Program-made: the position numbers and the translations under genes
Shown: positions 1 to 6,730 of the stretch, piece by piece
Numbering within the stretch: the first letter of the stretch is position 1
Layout: the number at the start of each line of letters is the position of its first letter
Assembly: GCF_900099965.1 (NCBI RefSeq)
Contig: NZ_FNDJ01000005.1
Span: 310,001 to 374,000 of the forward strand
DNA length: 64,000 bases
Source of the DNA: Nonomuraea jiangxiensis
GTDB lineage: Bacteria; Actinomycetota; Actinomycetes; Streptosporangiales; Streptosporangiaceae
Direction of reading: 5' to 3'
Notes under the pieces: generated by a model
Seen by the model: the letters and a program-made list of their open reading frames with translations, nothing else
The model's database searches: none
Told to the model about the DNA's origin: nothing

Positions 1-380
1 CCGCGACGGTCGAGGCCGACCAGCCCGTGTCCGTGGCCGCCTCGCTCATGCGTGACCATGACACCGGCTGCGTGATCGTCAACCAGAACGGTCGCATGCA
101 GGGCATCATCACCGACCGTGACATCACCGTACGCGTGGTCGCCGCGGACAAGTGCTGCCAGACGCCGGTACGCGAGGCGTGCAGCCCCTCGGTCGAGGCC
201 ATCGGGCCTGACACCACCCTCGAACAGGCGATCCAGCTCATGCGTTCGCACGCCGTACGCCGCCTGCCGGTGGTCGAGGACGGCCGCGCCGTCGGCATCG
301 TGAGCCTCGGGGATCTCGCGCTCGAACGCGACCCGGACTCCGCGCTGGCCGGCATCTCGGCCGCCGAGGCCAATCGATAG
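1..380 (+). CDS. CBS-domain protein, 5' end outside window
   Basis: The reading frame is open from the first bases, and residues encoded before the first in-window GTG at 27 already look like CBS sequence, so the true start lies upstream. About 125 residues are visible, covering a tandem CBS (Bateman) pair: one repeat around the segment with GIITDRD and a second around GIVSLGDLA near the C-terminus. Bateman pairs usually bind adenosyl ligands and act as regulatory modules or small stand-alone sensors. No partner domain follows, so this is probably a stand-alone small CBS protein. The ligand cannot be told from the sequence. Confidence 0.88.
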   Translation, partial: ATVEADQPVSVAASLMRDHDTGCVIVNQNGRMQGIITDRDITVRVVAADKCCQTPVREACSPSVEAIGPDTTLEQAIQLMRSHAVRRLPVVEDGRAVGIVSLGDLALERDPDSALAGISAAEANR

Positions 381-403
381 CCGCCAGGCGGTAGCGTGGC
401 CGG

Positions 404-757
404 ATGGTCACCGTCGACGATGTGCGCCGCTTCGCGCGCACGCTCCCGCGCACGTCGGAACATCTGATCAGGGATCGGGTCAAGTTCCGGGTCGGCAAGA
501 TCGTTTATGTGGCGTTCTCGCGTGACGAGACGCAGATGGGCTTCGGCTTCCCCAAGGAGGAGCGCGCGGCCCTGGTCGCGGCCGAGCCGGCCAAGTTCCT
601 GCTGCCGCGCGAGTCCGACATGCGGTTCAACTGGGTGGTCGCGCGCATGGACGCGCTCGACGAGGAGGAGATGCGCGAGCTCGTGCTGGAGGCGTGGCGC
701 ATGTGCGTGCCCAAGAAAGTACGCCTGGAGCAGCAACTCACCGCCCAGGGCCGCTGA
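404..757 (+). CDS. MmcQ/YjbR family protein
   Basis: This 117-residue protein matches the MmcQ/YjbR family, also called CyaY-like or DUF419. It starts with a short helical segment, has a central part with KFRVGKIVYVAF and a GFGFPKEER turn, and ends in a C-terminal helix with the typical basic tail. Length is normal for the family. The family is often annotated as DNA-binding because of its fold, but its biochemical role is not established. The gene follows the CBS gene by 23 bases on the same strand and may be cotranscribed. No distinct promoter is obvious. Confidence 0.85.
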   Translation: MVTVDDVRRFARTLPRTSEHLIRDRVKFRVGKIVYVAFSRDETQMGFGFPKEERAALVAAEPAKFLLPRESDMRFNWVVARMDALDEEEMRELVLEAWRMCVPKKVRLEQQLTAQGR

Positions 758-798
758 CCCCGCCGCACCGCCTCCTCCCGCAAGGCCGGTGATGGCGT

Positions 799-1686
799 CT
801 AGGACACGCTGCGGTAGAGATCCCTGGTCAGCGTGGTGATGCGCTTGACGGAGGCGCTCCACGTGCCGCCCACCGGGTGGGCCGTCAGCACCGCCATGAC
901 GTAGCGCTCACCCTTGCCCACCAGGCCGCTGGTGTGCAGCACGGGACGGCCGTAGTCGGGCACGCCCGACCCGGTGGCGCGCTGCGCGACCCACGAGACG
1001 GGCGCGCTGGTGGCCTTGGCGTCGCACCTGACCGGCGGCGTCGTGCCGAACCCCGACCACCCCTGCTTGACCGCCCACGGCCGGGGCAGCGCGTCGGGAA
1101 TGCCGAAGGTCTGGTCGAAGCCGTCGGTCCCGCACGGCGTGGACCGCCGCAGGTGCCCCAGGATCGTGTCCCTGACCTTGGGCGCGGCCCGGTCGAGCAG
1201 GTAACGGTAGGTCCGCACGATGTCGTACGCGCTGAGCGAGGTGTAACCCCAGAAGCCCGGTTTGGAGGCGGGCGGCGGCGTGGTGTCGGACAGGCCGAGC
1301 TTGCGGGCCGTACGGACGACGATCTGCCCCTTGCCCCCGCGGTCCCAGAACGTGGAGGCCGCGTCGTCGTCGCTGGACCGCAGCATGATCTTCAGCAGGT
1401 TGGCGTCGGCCGCGGGCACGCTCTTGCGCCGCTCCAGGTAGTCGATCGCGATCAGGATCTTGACGACCGAGGCCGAGCGGTATTTCCGGTGCGCGTTCTT
1501 GGTGGCCACGATCTTGCCGGCATGCCGGTCGAACACCACCCACGCCGCCGTGGTCCCCGCCGGGACCCGGGGCGGCTGGATGTGCACGCTCGGAGCGGCC
1601 CCGCCCGCGGCGTCGGCGGCCTGGGGAGGACCCGCGAGCGCGAGGACGAGGGGCCCGGAAAGCAGCAGGGGGGTCAGAGGCTTCAT
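799..1686 (-). CDS. Secreted serine hydrolase, beta-lactamase / DD-peptidase fold
   Basis: The frame is open well upstream, but the ATG at 1686 is followed at once by a signal peptide (basic start, hydrophobic core LLLSGPLVLALAG, Ala-rich cleavage region), so it is the likely start; an ATG at 1692 is equally possible. The 295-residue product has an SxxK active-site motif at Ser73-Val-Val-Lys76, an SSD triad region where SDN-like residues are expected, and HTSG near the C-terminus in place of KTG. The fold is that of class A beta-lactamases and related D,D-peptidases. A cell-wall or unknown serine hydrolase is more likely than antibiotic resistance, because the second and third motifs are non-canonical. 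It diverges from the DeoR operon. Confidence 0.75.
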   Translation of the reverse strand: MKPLTPLLLSGPLVLALAGPPQAADAAGGAAPSVHIQPPRVPAGTTAAWVVFDRHAGKIVATKNAHRKYRSASVVKILIAIDYLERRKSVPAADANLLKIMLRSSDDDAASTFWDRGGKGQIVVRTARKLGLSDTTPPPASKPGFWGYTSLSAYDIVRTYRYLLDRAAPKVRDTILGHLRRSTPCGTDGFDQTFGIPDALPRPWAVKQGWSGFGTTPPVRCDAKATSAPVSWVAQRATGSGVPDYGRPVLHTSGLVGKGERYVMAVLTAHPVGGTWSASVKRITTLTRDLYRSVS

Positions 1687-1726
1687 GCGCATCCGCCTAT
1701 AACTACCAGATTCCCCGAGTCTACCC

Positions 1727-1754
1727 TTGACCCTCCAACGCAATCGGGTATAAA
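1727..1754 (+). promoter_or_regulatory. Probable sigma-70-type promoter of PTS operon
   Basis: A TTGACC -35 element at 1727-1732 and a TATAAA -10 element at 1749-1754 are separated by 16 bases, about 40 bases before the DeoR start. This is the best promoter match in front of the long operon. The region downstream carries GAAAC repeats that could be operator half-sites for the DeoR protein, but that is inference. Confidence 0.5.
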
Positions 1755-1794
1755 CACAGAGGAAACCAACTCGAAACGGCGGTGAACCAACATC

Positions 1795-2556
1795 GTGTAC
1801 GCCGAGGAGCGGCACCAGGAGATCCTGCGCAGGGCACGGGCGGCGGGCCGGGTCGACGTGGTCACGCTGGCCACCGAGCTGGAGGTGACCACCGAGACGA
1901 TCCGCCGCGACCTGACCTCGCTGGAGCGGGCGGGCGTGCTGCGCCGGGTGCACGGCGGCGCGATCCCCGTGGAGCGGCTCGGGTTCGAGCCCGCGCTGGC
2001 CACCCGCGACGAGGTGATGACCTCCGAGAAGGAGCGCATCGCCAAGGCCGCGCTGGCCGAGCTGCCCGAGGACGGATCGGTGATCATCGACGCGGGCACC
2101 ACCACGGGCCGCCTGGTCCAGGTGCTCCCGGCCGACCGGGAGCTCACCGTCGTGGTCAACTCGCCACCGCTGGCCACGATGCTGGCCGCGCGCCCCAACC
2201 TGCACGTGATCATGCTGGGCGGCCGGGTGCGCGGCAAGACCCTGGCCACGGTCGACGACTGGGCGCTGCGCCCGCTGGCCTATCTCAACGTGGACGTGGC
2301 GTTCATGGCGGCCAACGGCTGCCTGCCCGCGCGCGGCCTGACCACGCCGGACCCGGCCGAGGCGGCGATCAAGCGGGCCATGATCAAGGCCGCGCAGCGC
2401 AGCGTGCTGCTCGCCGACCACACGAAGTTCACCAACACCTATCTGGCCAGGTTCGCCGACCTGAGCGAGATCGACGTGGTGATCACGGACTCCGGGATCG
2501 ACGTGACCCTGGCCGCCGACCTGGCCGCCGCCGGCCCGGAGGTGATCAGGGCGTGA
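1795..2556 (+). CDS. DeoR-family transcriptional repressor of sugar PTS operon
   Basis: This 253-residue DeoR-type regulator starts at GTG. The N-terminal winged helix-turn-helix lies at about residues 5-55 (TTETIRRDL recognition helix, then the DeoR signature around VLRRVHGGA). The sensor domain follows, with the sugar-phosphate isomerase-like fold and IDAGTTTGRL as the phospho-sugar binding loop. Such proteins repress sugar genes and are released by a phosphorylated sugar intermediate. As the first gene of the operon it probably autoregulates and controls all eight genes. Its stop overlaps the next start by four bases (GTGA), implying translational coupling with the PfkB kinase. The inducer cannot be read from sequence. 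Confidence 0.92.
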   Translation: MYAEERHQEILRRARAAGRVDVVTLATELEVTTETIRRDLTSLERAGVLRRVHGGAIPVERLGFEPALATRDEVMTSEKERIAKAALAELPEDGSVIIDAGTTTGRLVQVLPADRELTVVVNSPPLATMLAARPNLHVIMLGGRVRGKTLATVDDWALRPLAYLNVDVAFMAANGCLPARGLTTPDPAEAAIKRAMIKAAQRSVLLADHTKFTNTYLARFADLSEIDVVITDSGIDVTLAADLAAAGPEVIRA

Positions 2557-3509
2557 TCGTGACCCTGACGCTGAACCCGAGCCTCGACCGCACCATCGAG
2601 ATCGCCTCGCTCGACAGGGGCACGGTGATCCGCGCCGCCGCGGCCCACCTCGACCCCGGCGGCAAGGGCGTGAACGTCTCGCGCGCCTTACTCGCCAACG
2701 CGGTCGCCGCGCGCGCGGTGGTCCCGTACGGCGGGGACGAGGGCAGGCAGCTCGTCCGCCTGCTGGCCGCGGAGGGGCTCGACATGGTCACCGTCCCGGT
2801 CTCGGGCAGGACCCGCTCCAACGTCACCCTCGCCGAGCCCGACGGCACCATCACCAAGATCAACGAACCCGGCACGGCGCTGTCGCCCGCGGAGCTCGAC
2901 ACCATCGCCGAGGCGGTCCTGGCCGAGGCGCACTCCGACGACAAAGGGGCCGACTGGGTGGTCGCCTCCGGCAGCCTGCCGCCGGAGGTCCCCGCCGACG
3001 TCTACGCCCGGCTCTGCCGCAGGTTCGCCGAGGCCGGCATCCACGTGGCCGTCGACACCAGCGGCCCGGCGCTCGTCCACGCGCTCGGCGCCGCGCCCGC
3101 CCTGGTCAAACCCAACCTGGAGGAGCTGCGCGGGGCCACAGGCATGCCCATCCGCAACCTCGGTGACGTGGTGGAGGCGGCGGGCAAGCTGCGCGCGGCG
3201 GGGGCGCGTACCGTGCTGGCCAGTCTGGGCGCCGACGGAGCCGTCCTGGTCGAGGAGCACGGCGTCTGGTACGGCGAGGCGACCGTGACCGAGCCGCGCA
3301 GCTCGGTCGGCGCCGGGGACGCCATGCTGGCCGGTTTCCTGGCCGCGGGCGGACGGGGTCCGCGGGCCCTGGCGCGAGCGCTGGCCTGGGGGGCCGCCGC
3401 CGTACGCCTGCCGGGCAGCCGGATGCCGGGTCCCGGCGACATCGACCCGGACGGGGTCACCGTGGGCCCGCCCGGTCCCGACCGCCCCCTCACCGCGAGC
3501 AACCACTGA
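2553..3509 (+). CDS. fruK: 1-phosphofructokinase-type PfkB sugar kinase
   Basis: A 318-residue PfkB-family kinase. It opens with the FruK/LacC hallmark TLTLNPSLDRTI, has the GGKGVNVSRAL substrate loop near residue 37 and the C-terminal catalytic motif SSVGAGDAMLAGF with the Asp base. FruK makes fructose-1,6-bisphosphate from fructose-1-phosphate; LacC-type relatives use tagatose-6-phosphate. Because the associated PTS is of the mannitol class and an alcohol dehydrogenase follows, the substrate may be a ketose phosphate produced from a sugar-alcohol phosphate, so the fruK name is by family only. Codon 46 (2688-2690) is a rare TTA. The start overlaps the DeoR stop, and a 33-base gap with a purine-rich Shine-Dalgarno precedes the EIIC gene. 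Confidence 0.85.
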   Translation: MIVTLTLNPSLDRTIEIASLDRGTVIRAAAAHLDPGGKGVNVSRALLANAVAARAVVPYGGDEGRQLVRLLAAEGLDMVTVPVSGRTRSNVTLAEPDGTITKINEPGTALSPAELDTIAEAVLAEAHSDDKGADWVVASGSLPPEVPADVYARLCRRFAEAGIHVAVDTSGPALVHALGAAPALVKPNLEELRGATGMPIRNLGDVVEAAGKLRAAGARTVLASLGADGAVLVEEHGVWYGEATVTEPRSSVGAGDAMLAGFLAAGGRGPRALARALAWGAAAVRLPGSRMPGPGDIDPDGVTVGPPGPDRPLTASNH

Positions 3510-3542
3510 TCCACTGCTCACCCCCCCCGAAGGAGCAAGTCC

Positions 3543-4694
3543 ATGGCCGACACTTACACACCCCCGGTCACCGGAACCGGCGTCAAGGCCACCATCCAGC
3601 GCATCGGCGGCCACCTCGCCGGCATGATCATGCCCAACATCGGCGCGTTCATCGCCTGGGGCCTGATCACCGCGCTCTTCATCCCGACCGGCTGGCTCCC
3701 CAACGAGACGCTCGCGCAGATGGTCAGTCCGATCATCTCGATCCTGCTGCCGGTCCTGATCGCCTACACCGGCGGCCGGATGGTGCACGGGCAGCGGGGC
3801 GCGGTCGTCGGCGCGGTGGCGGTGATGGGCGTCGTGGTGGGTACGGACGCTCCGATGTTCCTCGGCGCCATGATCATCGGCCCCCTCACCGCCTTGATCC
3901 TGAAATATGTGGACAAGTTCACGGAGCAGCGGACCAGGGCCGGGTTCGAGATGCTGGTGGACAACTTCTCCGCCGGCATCGTGGGCGGCGCGATGGCCGT
4001 GGTCGGGATGCTGGGCATCGGCCCGATCGTCGAGACGGTCACCACGGCCGCGGGCAACGCGGTGGGCTGGCTGATCCAGCACAACCTGCTCCCCGTGGCC
4101 TCCGTGCTGATCGAGCCGGCCAAGGTGCTGTTCCTGAACAACGCCGTCAACCACGGCGTGCTGAGCCCGCTCGGCGTGGCCGAGGCGGCGGAGCAGGGCA
4201 AGTCGATCCTGTTCATGCTGGAGTCGAACCCGGGTCCCGGGCTGGGGCTGCTGCTGGCGTACCTGCTGTTCGGGCCGCGGGCGCTGCGGCCGAGCACGCC
4301 CGCCGCGATGATCATCCACTTCTTCGGCGGCATCCACGAGATCTACTTCCCTTACGTGCTCATGAAGCCGCGCCTCATCCTGGCCGTCATCGCGGGCGGC
4401 GCGGCCGGGGTGTTCACGTTCATGGTCACCGGTGCGGGGCTGGTCGCCACCCCGTCGCCGGGCAGCATCTTCGCCTACATCGCGGTCACCCCGAAGGGCG
4501 GATGGCTCGGCTCCAGCCTGGGCATCCTGCTGGCCACCGCGGTGTCGTTCGCCGTCGCCGCCGTACTGCTCGGCTTCGGCAGGGGCGAGAAGGAGGAGCC
4601 CGAGCCCGGCGAGACCGGCACGGGGCAGATGAATGAGGATGAGCACGCCCGCGCCGGGCACACCGGCACCGAACCCGCCACCAAGGAGGCCTGA
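3543..4694 (+). CDS. mtlA: PTS mannitol-type permease EIIC
   Basis: This 383-residue membrane permease corresponds to the EIIC domain of MtlA. Diagnostic stretches are LVDNFSAGIVGG, NNAVNHGVLSPLG and the signature GGIHEIYFPYVLMKP, which carries the mannitol-binding Glu region. Six to eight hydrophobic segments fill residues 20-345. The C-terminal 35 residues are charged and probably cytosolic. It imports and phosphorylates a hexitol together with the separate EIIB and EIIA proteins encoded directly downstream; the B gene begins three bases after this stop. In Escherichia coli the three domains are one polypeptide, while here they are split. Mannitol is the family substrate, but the unusual downstream enzymes leave room for another polyol. 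Confidence 0.93.
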   Translation: MADTYTPPVTGTGVKATIQRIGGHLAGMIMPNIGAFIAWGLITALFIPTGWLPNETLAQMVSPIISILLPVLIAYTGGRMVHGQRGAVVGAVAVMGVVVGTDAPMFLGAMIIGPLTALILKYVDKFTEQRTRAGFEMLVDNFSAGIVGGAMAVVGMLGIGPIVETVTTAAGNAVGWLIQHNLLPVASVLIEPAKVLFLNNAVNHGVLSPLGVAEAAEQGKSILFMLESNPGPGLGLLLAYLLFGPRALRPSTPAAMIIHFFGGIHEIYFPYVLMKPRLILAVIAGGAAGVFTFMVTGAGLVATPSPGSIFAYIAVTPKGGWLGSSLGILLATAVSFAVAAVLLGFGRGEKEEPEPGETGTGQMNEDEHARAGHTGTEPATKEA

Positions 4695-4697
4695 GCC

Positions 4698-5006
4698 ATG
4701 GCCGGCATCGACAGCAAGGACATCAAGAAGATCATCGTGGCCTGCGACGCCGGGATGGGCAGCAGCGTGATGCTCGCCTCCCAGCTGCGCAAGCAGCTCA
4801 AGGACACGGGCGTCAGCGTCGAGCACACGCCGGTCAACTCCATCCCCGACGACGCCGACGTGGTGCTGTGCCACGCCGGGCTGGCCGCCAGGGCCAGGGC
4901 CTCGGCTCCGGGGAAGGTGCTGGTGTCGTTCCAGATCTTCCTCGGGGACCCGGCGGTGACCCGGCTGGTGTCCACGATCAAGAACGGCGGCACGGTCGAT
5001 GCGTGA
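4698..5006 (+). CDS. PTS mannitol-type EIIB phosphocarrier
   Basis: A 102-residue cytoplasmic EIIB of the mannitol/lactose class. The phospho-accepting Cys16 sits in the P-loop-like segment VACDAGMGSS, followed by the helix SVMLASQLRKQLK. It passes phosphate from EIIA to the sugar bound to EIIC. It starts three bases after the EIIC stop and overlaps the EIIA gene by eight bases, so the three PTS parts are translationally coupled. Length and motif match free-standing EIIB proteins, and no residue expected at the active site is missing. Confidence 0.92.
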   Translation: MAGIDSKDIKKIIVACDAGMGSSVMLASQLRKQLKDTGVSVEHTPVNSIPDDADVVLCHAGLAARARASAPGKVLVSFQIFLGDPAVTRLVSTIKNGGTVDA

Positions 5007-5424
5007 CGGCCTGCTCGACCCCCGGGCGGTGCTGCTGCACGAGAGCGCGCCCGACCGGGACGCGGCCATCCGCCGGTGCGGACGGGCGCTGGTCGAGGTG
5101 GGTGCGGTCGCGGAGCCGTACATCGAGGCGATGCTCGAACGTGAGCGGACCATCTCCACCTACGTCGGCGAGGGCGTGGCCATCCCCCACGGTACGAACG
5201 CCTCCAAGGAGGACATCAAGCACGACGCGATCTGCGTGGTGCGCTTCCCCGGCGGGGTTGACTGGGACGGCGAGCTCGTCACGCTCTGCGTCGGCATCGC
5301 GGCCCGGGGCGACGGGCACGTGCCGCTGCTGGCGGCGGTGGCCGAGATCCTGCTCGATCCCGATCGTGCCAGGACGTTGCGGGAGGCCACGGAGGTCTCC
5401 CGGGTATTGGAGGAACTGACATGA
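4999..5424 (+). CDS. mtlF: PTS mannitol/fructose-type EIIA
   Basis: This 141-residue EIIA belongs to the mannitol/fructose class (PTS_EIIA_2). The phosphorylated His64 is in GEGVAIPHGTN, and the preceding helix contains the typical MLERERTISTYVG stretch. It receives phosphate from HPr and gives it to EIIB. The length is normal for a free MtlF-like protein. It overlaps EIIB by eight bases upstream and the dehydrogenase gene by four bases (ATGA) downstream, placing it firmly in the operon. Confidence 0.92.
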   Translation: MRDGLLDPRAVLLHESAPDRDAAIRRCGRALVEVGAVAEPYIEAMLERERTISTYVGEGVAIPHGTNASKEDIKHDAICVVRFPGGVDWDGELVTLCVGIAARGDGHVPLLAAVAEILLDPDRARTLREATEVSRVLEELT

Positions 5425-6425
5425 GGGTCGCCAGATTCCACGCTCCCGGCGACATCAGGATCGAGGACGCGCCCGAACCGGTCGCCGGCCCCGGAGAGCT
5501 GAAGATCCGGGTACGCAACTGCTCGACGTGCGGCACCGACGCCAAGATCTACAAGTTCGGGCACCACCACATCAGGCCGCCCCGGGTGATGGGCCACGAG
5601 ATCGCCGGCGAGGTCGTGGACACGGGCGCACGGGTGCAGGTGATCGCGGCGATCCCGTGCGGCTCGTGCCACGAGTGCCGACACGGCCGCCAGACCGTCT
5701 GCCCGAACCAGGAGTCCATGGGCTACCACTACGACGGTGGTTTCGCCGAATACCTGATCGTCCCGGCGAAGGTGCTGGCCGTACAGGGTGTGAACGCCGT
5801 CCCGGCCGGGGTGGGCTTCGCGGAGGCGTCGATGGCCGAGCCGCTCGCATGCGTGCTCAACGGCCAGTCGCTGGCGCGCGTCGGGCCGGGCGACGACGTG
5901 GTGGTCATGGGCGCGGGCCCGATCGGCTGCCTGCACGCACGGCTGGCGCGGGCCCGCGGCGCCGCCCGGGTCTTCCTGGTCGACGTCAACGCGGGACGGC
6001 TGGCGATGGCCGCCGACCTGGTACGCCCCGACGCCGCGATCGATTCCGACGCCGTCGACCAGGTGCTGAAGCTCACCGGCGGCCGGGGCGCCGACGTGGT
6101 GATCACGGCGGCCGCGTCCGGCGCGGCCCAGGAGCAGGCGGTGCGGATGGCGGCCCGGCAGGGACGCATCAGCTTCTTCGGCGGCCTGCCCAAGGACGAC
6201 CCGGTCATCGCGCTGGACGCCAATCTGGTGCACTACCGGGAGCTGACCATCGTGGGCGCGAACGGCTCCAGCCCGGCGCACAACGCCGAGGCGCTGCGAC
6301 TGGTGGCCGAGGGGGCGGTGCCGGTGTCGGACCTGATCACGCACCGGCTGCCGCTGTCCCGGGTGCTCGACGGGATCGATCTCGTCAGCCGGGGCGAGGC
6401 CATCAAGGTCACCATCGAGCCCTGA
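5421..6425 (+). CDS. Zinc-dependent medium-chain alcohol dehydrogenase (polyol phosphate type)
   Basis: A 334-residue medium-chain dehydrogenase. Catalytic zinc ligands are seen at STCGTD (Cys) and GHEIAGEV (His-Glu), the structural zinc Cys cluster at CGSCHECRHGRQTVC, and the Rossmann motif GAGPIG near residue 168. It resembles sorbitol/galactitol-phosphate and threonine dehydrogenase relatives and would oxidise the imported polyol phosphate to a ketose phosphate with NAD(P)+. No long-chain MtlD (the usual mannitol-1-phosphate 5-dehydrogenase) is encoded in the operon, so this enzyme probably takes that place. It overlaps EIIA (ATGA) and is followed after 23 bases by HPr with a clear GGAGG. 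The exact substrate is not determinable. Confidence 0.85.
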   Translation: MRVARFHAPGDIRIEDAPEPVAGPGELKIRVRNCSTCGTDAKIYKFGHHHIRPPRVMGHEIAGEVVDTGARVQVIAAIPCGSCHECRHGRQTVCPNQESMGYHYDGGFAEYLIVPAKVLAVQGVNAVPAGVGFAEASMAEPLACVLNGQSLARVGPGDDVVVMGAGPIGCLHARLARARGAARVFLVDVNAGRLAMAADLVRPDAAIDSDAVDQVLKLTGGRGADVVITAAASGAAQEQAVRMAARQGRISFFGGLPKDDPVIALDANLVHYRELTIVGANGSSPAHNAEALRLVAEGAVPVSDLITHRLPLSRVLDGIDLVSRGEAIKVTIEP

Positions 6426-6448
6426 TCCGATCGGGAGGTTTGAGGAAG

Positions 6449-6730
6449 ATGGCACATCGTACGGTGGTCGTGGCCTCCGCCAGCGGCCTGCACGCGCGGC
6501 CCGCCAAGCTGTTCGTGCAGGCGGCGATGCGGCTGGGGGTGCCGGTGAAGATCCGGCTGGGCGAGAAGTCGGTCCCGGCCAGGAGCATGCTCGGGGTGTT
6601 GTCGCTGGGGGCGGTCCGGGGCACGGAGGTCACCCTGGAGGCGGACGGGCCGGGGGCCGAGGAGGCCCTGGACACGCTGACGGCGCTGCTCTCCCGCGAC
6701 CTGGACGCGGACGAGGCCCCCGATGCCTGA
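6449..6730 (+). CDS. ptsH: PTS phosphocarrier protein HPr
   Basis: A 93-residue HPr. His15, the phosphorylation site, lies in ASGLHARPAK. Ser46 is in ARSMLGV, the position of the regulatory serine, although regulation by an HPr kinase is not assumed in actinomycetes. HPr takes phosphate from Enzyme I and hands it to EIIA. The start is chosen at the ATG at 6449, preceded by GGGAGGTTTGAGGAAG. It overlaps the Enzyme I start by eight bases. Finding HPr and EI inside a substrate-specific operon suggests dedicated general components, unless they are the only copies in the genome. Confidence 0.95.
   Translation: MAHRTVVVASASGLHARPAKLFVQAAMRLGVPVKIRLGEKSVPARSMLGVLSLGAVRGTEVTLEADGPGAEEALDTLTALLSRDLDADEAPDA

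Noticed and set aside
2688..5159. 823-codon open frame on the minus strand
   Set aside because: It lies opposite fruK, mtlA and the EIIB gene, whose proteins are unambiguous.
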